The notes beneath the pieces were generated by a model, which saw nothing but the letters and a program-made list of their open reading frames with translations, had not been told where the DNA came from and searched no databases. 32,241 nt of DNA from Protofrankia sp. CiP1_Cm_nod1. GTDB taxonomy: Bacteria; Actinomycetota; Actinomycetes; Frankiales; Frankiaceae. The DNA lies in NCBI RefSeq assembly GCF_920888515.1, contig NZ_CAKKTM010000150.1:1-32241 (forward strand), in the 5' to 3' direction. Each line of letters opens with the position of its first letter. The stretch's first letter is position 1. This document shows positions 1 through 7,309 of this stretch, piece after piece. The translations under genes were made by a program, and so were the position numbers.

Positions 1-2
1 CG

Positions 3-758
3 GCGCGGGCCGCCGACCCGGCCCGGCCGGCCGGAGCCGAGCCCAGGATCGTCCGGACCGGCTCGATGTCGCTTCAGGTGCGTCCGGGCGGCGTCGACGC
101 GGCGGTCACCGCCGTCTCGACGGCGGCGCAGGGGCTGGGCGGCTATCTCGCCTCGCTGGACAGCGCCGGCACCCCGGGCGCCTCCGACGACGGCCAGCAG
201 CGCGCGACCGTCACCCTGCGGGTGCCGACCAGGTCGTTCGACGACCTGCGCGGCCAGGTCGGGAAGGCCGGCGAGGTCCGGGCATCGACCGTCTCCTCAC
301 AGGACGTCACCGGCGAGTACGTGGATCTCCAGGCCCGGCTGAAGGCGCTGAGCGGTTCGCGCGACACCTACCTGGCCCTGCTGGGCAAGGCCGGCTCGAT
401 CGGGGAGGTTCTCGCCGTCCAGCAGCGGATCGACGACGTGCAGGCACGGATCGAACAGCTCGAGGGGCAGCGCCAGGTGCTGGCCGACGCCAGTGACCTC
501 GCGACCCTCACGATACGGATCAGCGAGCGGGGAGCGGTCACGACCAGGCCGGACCCGGACGACGACGACGGCCTGACCGGGGCGCTGCGGCTGTCCTGGG
601 ACCGTTTCACCGGCGGAGTGGCCGTGATCGTCGGCCTGATCGGGCCGATCGTCCTGGTCGGGCTGCTGGCCGGGGCCGGTTTCGCCGGCTACCGCCTCCT
701 GCGACGGGTCCGCACCCGTACCCGGACGCCCACCGCCCCGGGCACACCGACACCGTAA
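3..758 (+). CDS. DUF4349 domain-containing membrane protein (5' end cut by window)
   Basis: The reading frame is open from the left window edge, so the true start lies outside and only the C-terminal part is present. The visible protein begins with an RIVRTG-SMSLQV stretch, the usual opening of the DUF4349 domain. It continues through a predicted coiled-coil region (about codons 120-160, rich in Q, R, E and L) and ends with one membrane segment (VAVIVGLIGPIVLVGLL) followed by an arginine-rich tail. This matches the family layout: a lipoprotein or signal-anchored extracytoplasmic domain with a C-terminal anchor. The function of DUF4349 is not established. An internal ATG at 66 is probably not the start, because homology-like sequence continues upstream of it. 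Confidence 0.8.
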   Translation, partial: ARAADPARPAGAEPRIVRTGSMSLQVRPGGVDAAVTAVSTAAQGLGGYLASLDSAGTPGASDDGQQRATVTLRVPTRSFDDLRGQVGKAGEVRASTVSSQDVTGEYVDLQARLKALSGSRDTYLALLGKAGSIGEVLAVQQRIDDVQARIEQLEGQRQVLADASDLATLTIRISERGAVTTRPDPDDDDGLTGALRLSWDRFTGGVAVIVGLIGPIVLVGLLAGAGFAGYRLLRRVRTRTRTPTAPGTPTP

Positions 759-1053
759 GCCACGACACCGTAAGCGCCAACTGCCGCAGGACAACCGACG
801 TCACACCGAGGACGTCAGACCAGGAGACAGAAAGAAGCCGGAACCTGTGGCTCCGCAGCGTCGCCAGGCGGCGCCAACAAACAGGGGCCGGGAATACAGG
901 GCAATCGGCGGTGTGGCAGCACGGCGCGACAACACGGGGGACGCCAGGGGCGGGTCCCGGGGCGGGAGAGACGCCCCGGAGCCCCCGGCGTGGCGACACG
1001 GGGGGGCCACGCCGGGGGCCTCGGCGACGCCGCGATGCCGTGGGGGGAGAACC
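759..1053. other. Intergenic region between convergent genes
   Basis: I see no convincing gene here. Long open frames on both strands are antisense shadows of pgm running outward. The only structured element is the hairpin at 981-1019. Confidence 0.6.
981..1019. terminator. Bidirectional hairpin between DUF4349 gene and pgm
   Basis: A perfect 14-bp inverted repeat pairs 981-994 (GCCCCCGGCGTGGC) with 1006-1019 around an 11-nt loop. It sits 35 bp past the pgm stop codon and about 220 bp past the DUF4349 stop, between two convergent genes. There is no T-run, which is common for actinobacterial terminators. The structure is visible; its terminator role is inferred from position. Confidence 0.6.
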
Positions 1054-2721
<1,668 letters not shown>

Positions 2722-2889
2722 CAGGCGGGCCCCCTCGGGCGGAAGAAGTGGCAGGCACGGGCAACCGGTCACGGCCAGCCCAAAATGGTTGCGACACTTC
2801 AAGCCTAGCGGGCCTGCGGCGGGGCACGGTCACGGCCGCTTCCCGGTGGCTGCCGAACTTCCCGCCGCCCCCGGCTTTCCCGCTGACCC

Positions 2890-2948
2890 CCGGGTTTTCC
2901 GCCGGCACCCGGGTTTTCCGCCGGCACCCGTGGTTTTCCCGCCGGCAC
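2890..2948. repeat. Tandem 19-21 bp repeat upstream of pgm
   Basis: Two exact copies of a 19-bp unit (CCGGGTTTTCCGCCGGCAC, 2890-2908 and 2909-2927) are followed by a 21-bp variant (2928-2948) and a decayed fourth copy. They lie in the divergent pgm/nadD intergenic region (2722-3148), which otherwise shows no gene. Confidence 0.8.
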
Positions 2949-3136
2949 CCGGTTGTCCCGCACGGTGCCCGCAAGCGTCGTTCCCGTGGTCTGCCGCGGG
3001 TCCGGCGCCCGTCCGTCCCGATGCGCTGTCTCCTCGCTTTCTTCGCTCGTCAGGCCCGGTGTGTGACAGCGGTCCTGACGGGCGCCGTCAGATGTGATAC
3101 ATCCGGCGAGATGTCGAAACCACGCCGTGCTCCGGT

Positions 3137-3142
3137 TACTGT
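3137..3142 (+). promoter_or_regulatory. Possible -10 element for a leaderless nadD transcript
   Basis: TACTGT fits the actinobacterial TANNNT -10 pattern. It ends six bases before the GTG start of nadD, the spacing expected for a leaderless mRNA. No clear Shine-Dalgarno sequence precedes the start, and no strong -35 box is visible. This is a weak call. Confidence 0.25.
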
Positions 3143-3148
3143 CCGTTC

Positions 3149-3823
3149 GTGAGGCTCGGTGTGATGGGCGGGACCTTCGACCCGGTGCACAACGGCCACC
3201 TGGTGGCCGCCAGCGAGGTCGCCGCCCTGTTCGACCTGGACGAGGTGGTCTTCGTCCCCAGCGGGCAGCCGTGGCAGAAGGCCGACCGGGAGGTGTCGCC
3301 GGCCGAGGCCAGATACCTCATGACCTTTCTCGCGACGGCGGGTAACCCTCGTTTCACGGTGAGCCGGATCGACGTCGACCGCAGCGGGCCGACCTACACC
3401 ATCGACACGCTGCGTGACCTGCGCCGCCAGCGCGGCGACGCCACGCTGTTCTTCATCACCGGCGCGGACGCGCTGGCGCAGATCCTCAGCTGGCGGGACG
3501 TCCAGGAGCTGTTCGGGCTGGCCCACTTCGTGGGCGTCACCCGGCCCGGCTACCAGCTCGAGCTCGACGCGAGCCTGCCGGTGGACGCCGTCAGCCTGCT
3601 GGAGGTGCCGGCACTGGCGATCTCGTCGTCCGACATCCGGGCCCGGGTCAGCCGTGGGGCACCGATCTGGTACCTCACCCCGGACGGGGTGGTGCGTTTC
3701 ATCGCCAAGAGCGGCCTGTACCGGCCACACGACCCGGCCGGTCGGACCGATCCCGCCGGCCCGGCCGGCCTGACCGGTCCGGCGGGCCAGCATAGCCGGC
3801 GTGGGGCAGATCCAGGCCCGTGA
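3149..3823 (+). CDS. nadD: Nicotinate-nucleotide adenylyltransferase
   Basis: NadD adenylylates nicotinate mononucleotide to deamido-NAD in NAD synthesis. The N-terminus has the nucleotidyltransferase signature [11 protein letters not shown] (residues 7-17), and the C-terminal half has [10 protein letters not shown], the ISSTxIR-type motif that binds ATP phosphates. The GTG start at 3149 places the motif at the usual distance from the N-terminus. The domain ends near residue 192 (KSGLY). About 30 further Pro/Gly/Ala-rich residues form an unstructured tail that looks like read-through into spacer. Its stop overlaps the next ORF by 4 bp (GTGA), and the order nadD-rsfS-phosphatase is conserved in actinobacteria. 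Confidence 0.95.
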   Translation: MRLGVMGGTFDPVHNGHLVAASEVAALFDLDEVVFVPSGQPWQKADREVSPAEARYLMTFLATAGNPRFTVSRIDVDRSGPTYTIDTLRDLRRQRGDATLFFITGADALAQILSWRDVQELFGLAHFVGVTRPGYQLELDASLPVDAVSLLEVPALAISSSDIRARVSRGAPIWYLTPDGVVRFIAKSGLYRPHDPAGRTDPAGPAGLTGPAGQHSRRGADPGP

Positions 3824-4017
3824 AAGTGTTGTCTGTGTCAGGCTGGACAGGCAGCACGCAGGCTGGTCCGGCGCACGCCCGCGGCCCAGCCGGTCGGTCA
3901 TCGACGGAAACGGAGGATGAACCGGCCGTACCAGCGCGGGTGACGGTCCCGGCCGACGATCCACCGACGACCGACCGGAGCCCGACAACCATCCAACCCG
4001 GAGAGGTGTATTCGTGA
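3820..4017 (+). CDS. Small hypothetical ORF bridging nadD and rsfS
   Basis: This 65-codon frame starts on a GTG overlapping the nadD stop by 4 bp (GTGA at 3820-3823). It ends on a TGA that overlaps the rsfS GTG by 4 bp (4014-4017). The product is Thr/Pro/Ser/Ala-rich, with no hydrophobic segment or recognised motif. Its only support is the double overlap, the typical geometry of translational coupling. In other actinobacteria a LytR-CpsA-Psr family gene can sit between nadD and rsfS; this ORF shows no resemblance to that family. It may be only an open frame in spacer DNA. Confidence 0.35.
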   Translation: MKVLSVSGWTGSTQAGPAHARGPAGRSSTETEDEPAVPARVTVPADDPPTTDRSPTTIQPGEVYS

Positions 4018-4421
4018 CCGCATCCCCGCGAGCCGTCGAGCTCGCCCTCGAAGCGGCGCAGGCCGCGGCGGACAAGCTCGCCCGCGACATCGTCATCCTC
4101 GATGTCAGCGAGCGTCTTGCCATCACGGACTGCTTCCTCGTCGCGTCCGCGGACAACGAACGGCAGGTCAAGGCCGTCGTCGACGGGATCGAGGAGCGGC
4201 TGCGCGGCTTCGGCGCCAAGCCGGTCCGCCGCGAGGGGGAACGCGAGGGACGCTGGGTGCTGCTCGACTTCGCCGACATCGTGGTGCACGTGCAGCACGG
4301 CGAGGAGCGGACGTACTACGACCTGGAACGGCTGTGGAAGGACTGCCCACGGATCACCTTCACCGACCGTGACCTCGCCCGCCGGGTGGAAGTGGCGGCC
4401 CCCGGCGCTGGCCGCCGGTGA
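4014..4421 (+). CDS. rsfS: Ribosome silencing factor RsfS
   Basis: RsfS (YbeB/Iojap family) binds ribosomal protein uL14 and blocks 50S-30S joining when nutrients are scarce. The 135-residue protein has the family pattern throughout: DIVILDVSERLAITDCFLVAS, then EGREGRWVLLDFADIVVHVQ, then YYDLERLWKD. The GTG start at 4014 has a good ribosome-binding site, GGAGAGG at 4000-4006. The stop overlaps the downstream phosphatase start (GTGA, 4418-4421), so the two are probably translationally coupled. Confidence 0.95.
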   Translation: MTASPRAVELALEAAQAAADKLARDIVILDVSERLAITDCFLVASADNERQVKAVVDGIEERLRGFGAKPVRREGEREGRWVLLDFADIVVHVQHGEERTYYDLERLWKDCPRITFTDRDLARRVEVAAPGAGRR

Positions 4422-5161
4422 GGGTCCTGCTGTGGCGTCACGGCCGCACCGCCTGGAATGAGCTGGGCAGGTTCCAGGGGCAGGCCGACCCGCCGCTGGA
4501 CGCCACCGGCCGGGCCCAGGCCCGGCTGGTGGCACCGGCGGTCCGCGCGCTCGCGCCGGACGTCGTGGTCTCCTCGGACCTGCTGCGCTGCCGGTCGACC
4601 GCCGCCGAGCTGGGCCTGACCGTCCAGGTGGACGCCCGGCTGCGCGAGATCGCGCTGGGGGAGTGGTCGGGCCTGACCGCGCGACAGGCCGCGGAGCGCT
4701 TCCCCGCGGAGGCGGCGGCCTGGCACCGCGGCGAGGACGTCCGCCGCGGCGGCGGCGAAACCTACGAGGAGGTCGGCGCCCGGGCGATCGCCGTCGTGGA
4801 GGATCTCCTCGCCGGCGGGCCGCCCGGCGACGACAGGCTGGTCGTGCTGGTGCTCCACGGCGGCACCGCCCGCGCCCTCATCGGCCGGCTGCTCGACGTA
4901 CCGCCGTCGACGTGGTGGGCCTTCGGCCCGCTGGGGAACTGCCGATGGTCGCTGCTGCGCCGCTCCCACGGGCGGTTCCGCCTGCTCGAGCACAACAGCG
5001 GCCCCCTCGCCGCCGCCCCCCGCGAAGATCTTCGGACGCCGTCGGCAAGCCTGCCCACGCAGACCACCTCGCCCACCTCCCCCACCTCGCCCACCCCGTC
5101 CACCCTCGACGCCACGACCGCCCCCGACATCGAACCGGTACACTCGCCGAGTACCTCCTGA
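4418..5161 (+). CDS. Histidine phosphatase family protein, GpgP-like
   Basis: A branch-1 histidine phosphatase (phosphoglycerate-mutase fold). The catalytic RHG motif lies at the N-terminus (LLWRHGRTAWN), with the second histidine in VLHGGTARA and the acidic proton donor expected in the LREIALGEWSGL region. In mycobacteria the gene directly after nadD and rsfS is gpgP, glucosyl-3-phosphoglycerate phosphatase, which serves methylglucose lipopolysaccharide synthesis. Gene order makes this the favoured role, but it is inference. The last 50 or so residues are a Thr/Ser/Pro-rich tail with a repeated SPT pattern and no known function. The start overlaps the rsfS stop. Confidence 0.85.
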   Translation: MRVLLWRHGRTAWNELGRFQGQADPPLDATGRAQARLVAPAVRALAPDVVVSSDLLRCRSTAAELGLTVQVDARLREIALGEWSGLTARQAAERFPAEAAAWHRGEDVRRGGGETYEEVGARAIAVVEDLLAGGPPGDDRLVVLVLHGGTARALIGRLLDVPPSTWWAFGPLGNCRWSLLRRSHGRFRLLEHNSGPLAAAPREDLRTPSASLPTQTTSPTSPTSPTPSTLDATTAPDIEPVHSPSTS

Positions 5162-5276
5162 ACGGGACCCCCCGAACGGGCACTCGGCAGGACCTGTAAG
5201 GTGTGCAGAGCAGGCAAGCGGTACGGGGGGAACGACAGGGGAGACAGGCAACAGGGCGGGTAGCGGTAACACATCT

Positions 5277-5350
5277 GGGGCTGTGGCGCAGTCTGGTAGC
5301 GCATCACACTGGCAGTGTGAGGGTCAGGGGTTCGAATCCCCTCAGCTCCA
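5277..5350 (+). tRNA. tRNA-Ala (anticodon GGC)
   Basis: A full cloverleaf can be drawn. The acceptor stem GGGGCTG / CAGCTCC includes the G3-U70 wobble that identifies tRNA-Ala. The D arm is GCGC/GCGC, the anticodon stem TCACA/TGTGA with loop CTGGCAG (anticodon GGC at 5311-5313), and the T arm AGGGG-TTCGAAT-CCCCT. The discriminator base is A at 5350. CCA is not encoded. The apparent accessory island begins immediately downstream. Confidence 0.97.
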
Positions 5351-5411
5351 CGGGCTAACTTTCCGTGCTCGCCGAACTACGTTCGGCTTCGCCGGTGGTC
5401 GCGATGTCTAC

Positions 5412-5461
5412 CCGGGGGACGACCCCCGGACCCCCGGTGCCGGGCTTCGCCCGGCCGGGGG
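5412..5461. repeat. Double GC hairpin after the tRNA
   Basis: Two stem-loops lie in tandem. The first is CCGGGGG (5412-5418) with CCCCCGG (5423-5429) around ACGA. The second is GCCGGGC (5439-5445) with GCCCGGC (5449-5455) around TTC, extended by an outer CCCCCG/CGGGGG stem (5431-5436 with 5456-5461). They could terminate the tRNA transcript or be a REP-like dispersed palindrome; a genome-wide search would decide. Confidence 0.6.
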
Positions 5462-5520
5462 GGGGTAGGGCAGGGTGGGGTGGTTGGTTGGGCGGGGGAG
5501 TCAGTGGGGAGGTTCTCGTT

Positions 5521-5718
5521 GTGAGTGCTCCGGAAGCTGATCGTCCTCTGTATCCGCCGCTGCGTCCCCAGATCTCCGTTGAAGAGCTCTTGGCCGCCAA
5601 GGGCACCCAGCCCATTCTGTCCATCGATGATCTTGTTGCTGACACCTTCGACTCCGTCGAGGAGCTCGACGAGTTCCTCGCGTTCACCTACGCCGAGCGT
5701 AGGCGCGACGTCGCCTGA
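5521..5718 (+). CDS. Antitoxin of a VapBC-like toxin-antitoxin pair
   Basis: This is a 65-residue acidic protein directly upstream of a PIN-domain toxin, the usual antitoxin-first order. The GTG start at 5521 has GGGGAGG at 5507-5513, seven bases upstream, and is preferred over the longer open frame that runs through the hairpins. The sequence has an EELLAAKGTQPI stretch followed by an acidic segment (SIDDLVADTFDSVEELDEFL) and a basic C-terminus. No ribbon-helix-helix or AbrB motif is obvious. The antitoxin role therefore rests mainly on position, size and charge. Confidence 0.75.
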   Translation: MSAPEADRPLYPPLRPQISVEELLAAKGTQPILSIDDLVADTFDSVEELDEFLAFTYAERRRDVA

Positions 5719-5724
5719 GCCGCC

Positions 5725-6129
5725 GTGCAGCCTGTCGTCCTTGACACCGACGTCGCCTCCCTGAGCCACAAGCGCAGGCTCACCGGGCCCGTGGCAATCC
5801 GCCTGATCGGCCGTCGGCCATTGATCACTTTCGTGACCTCTGGCGAGCTCACCAAGTGGACCGACCTGCGAGCCTGGGGCAGCCGCCGACGTCAGGAGCT
5901 CGCCGACTGGCTTTCCGGAATCCCCGTGCTGCCCGGCGACGAGGCAGTCGCTGCCACCTGGGGCAGGCTCTCCGCGGACGCCACCCGGGCAGGACAGCCC
6001 CGCCCGGTCAACGACATGTGGATCGCGGCCTGCTGCCTCACCCATAACCTGCCACTCGCCACCCTGAACCTCAAGGACTACTCCTACTTCAGGGATCACC
6101 ACGGTCTACGGATTCTCGGTGAGGAATAA
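5725..6129 (+). CDS. PIN-domain toxin, VapC-like
   Basis: PIN-domain toxins are Mg2+-dependent ribonucleases that cleave tRNA or rRNA when released from their antitoxin. The 134-residue length is typical. Expected acidic residues are visible: Asp7 in VVLDTDVAS, Glu41 in TSGELTKW, Asp97 in VNDMWIAA, and the LATLNLKDYSYF segment near Asp118, equivalent to the common TxNxxDF motif. It starts on GTG six bases after the antitoxin stop, so the two are one transcript. The pair lies in a region rich in gene remnants, which fits a mobile module. Confidence 0.88.
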   Translation: MQPVVLDTDVASLSHKRRLTGPVAIRLIGRRPLITFVTSGELTKWTDLRAWGSRRRQELADWLSGIPVLPGDEAVAATWGRLSADATRAGQPRPVNDMWIAACCLTHNLPLATLNLKDYSYFRDHHGLRILGEE

Positions 6130-6132
6130 CCG

Positions 6133-6289
6133 CCGTTCACCCTGGCCCGTGCGGCCGGCATGACCGCAGTCGGCGGTGGCGCGGTTCGAGGCCGGTGGCA
6201 CCGTACCGACACTGCCTGTGCTGGAACGGCTCGCCGAGGCGTTCGACGCCGACCTCGACGTCCGTGTCGTCCCTCGTCCCGCGGCGTAG
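6133..6289 (+). pseudogene. Remnant of an XRE-family antitoxin (HTH C-terminal part, frameshifted)
   Basis: The text FTLARAAGMT is readable in one frame (6136-6165). After a single extra base at 6166, QSAVARFEAGGTVPTLPVLE and LAEAFDADLDVRVVPRPAA follow in another frame, ending at the TAG at 6287-6289. Joined, this is the second half of a typical XRE/HigA-like helix-turn-helix protein (TQSxVSRxExG followed by PxLxxLxRLAxAL). No start codon or N-terminal half is present. It is a decayed fragment directly abutting the PIN toxin stop. Confidence 0.75.
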
Positions 6290-6471
6290 GAGACGTTCTG
6301 GCACGCCTGTCCGGACATGAGCCGGCGAACACAATCCCATGTGGCTTACCGACCGCCGCCGATTGAGGTATTCATTCAGCGGGTGTGCTGAGGGTTCCGG
6401 TTCGTGGCGTGGGGTGATGGCCGGTTGGCGGGTGCCTTCCGGTGTGGGATGTGGATGAGCGTGCTGCTTGG

Positions 6472-6690
6472 TCAGGTGGGGGCGGTGGGCCAGTCCGGGA
6501 TCCAGGGCTGGCCGGTGAACGCCTGACGCAGGGTGGTCATCATGTCGTGGCCGTGTTGGGTGGCGGTGCGCAGGTAGCCGAGGATGGTGTACCGGTCCTG
6601 GGTGACGGTCTCGCTGGTGAGCCGGCCGAAGATGCTCTGCCGGGCATAGCAGACTGGGGCACCGAAGCTCCTGGTTTCCGACGTGAGGTC
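6472..6690 (-). pseudogene. C-terminal fragment of an IS66-like transposase
   Basis: On the minus strand a 73-codon stretch is open down to a TGA at 6472-6474. Its product contains YARQSIFGRLTSETVTQDRY, then LGYLRTATQHGHDMMTTLRQ and FTGQPWIPDW. This resembles the C-terminal end of IS66-family transposases, where the pattern is FRSxxGAxxFAxxRSYLxTAxKxG, then AL, then GxPW.P. An in-frame stop lies upstream at 6691, and no start, DDE core or terminal repeats are visible. The family assignment is by recall of the pattern only. Confidence 0.5.
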
Positions 6691-6844
6691 TCAGCAACCC
6701 GCGTCCTACCGGGAGTTTTGCCGCATCTAGCGCATTCCGGACGCACCCGGCGCGTCGACTGGCCGGCACCCGTCCGCAACCCGCGCCAGGACAGGCCGAA
6801 CCCACTTAAAGATCGTTACAAAATCGACGCCCAGTCGCGTGCTA

Positions 6845-7174
6845 TTAGGGTTTAGTGGCCCAAATCGCCCTCTTCTTAAGGGCGGTGCCCCAGGGCAGGG
6901 TGCTTCCAGGTGGAGGCCAAGAGCCAGCGAGCCGCTCGACGTCGGTGATGAGAACGTTGATGCCCCGCACCTTGGCGAGTTCATGCGCCCGCAGAGCGGC
7001 ATCGCGCAGCATGGCGAGGATGGTGACCGGCTTTCCCTGACGGATGAGGGTGTCCCGAGTCTCGATCGCCAGCTTGGTCGCCTGTGTGACGGTGCTATCG
7101 CAGCCTTCGGCCGCCTCGCTCGCTGCGGCGTTGTACCGGTCGACGATGAGCTGGTCCGATACTTCACCACTCAT
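6845..7174 (-). CDS. Hypothetical protein, divergent from the TerD-nuclease gene
   Basis: I do not recognise this 109-residue protein. Residues 1-85 look like a real, mostly helical domain (MSGEVSDQLIVDRYNAAASE, then a middle with GKPVTILAMLRDAALRAHEL and GINVLITDVERLAG). The last 25 residues (Trp/Pro/Gly/Lys-rich) look like read-through into unrelated DNA, so the gene may be truncated at its 3' end. The ribosome-binding site is weak, with AAGG too far upstream. It is read away from the TerD-nuclease gene across a 135-bp gap. Confidence 0.45.
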   Translation of the reverse strand: MSGEVSDQLIVDRYNAAASEAAEGCDSTVTQATKLAIETRDTLIRQGKPVTILAMLRDAALRAHELAKVRGINVLITDVERLAGSWPPPGSTLPWGTALKKRAIWATKP

Positions 7175-7309
7175 GGTAGTCAGTCGGTAACCTTGGTTGT
7201 CTGCCGGCAGAGTGCGTGTCGCTTGTGTGTCTGATTTCTCGACAGTGATCCGATGTAGTGATTCCAGTGGGCTTTCTGCCGGTCAAGGTCTTGGGGATAT
7301 GGTCCCGGT

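Noticed and set aside
5322-5350. Integration attachment site at the tRNA-Ala 3' end
   Set aside because: No second copy of the tRNA 3' sequence and no integrase gene were seen in the window, so no att feature is called.
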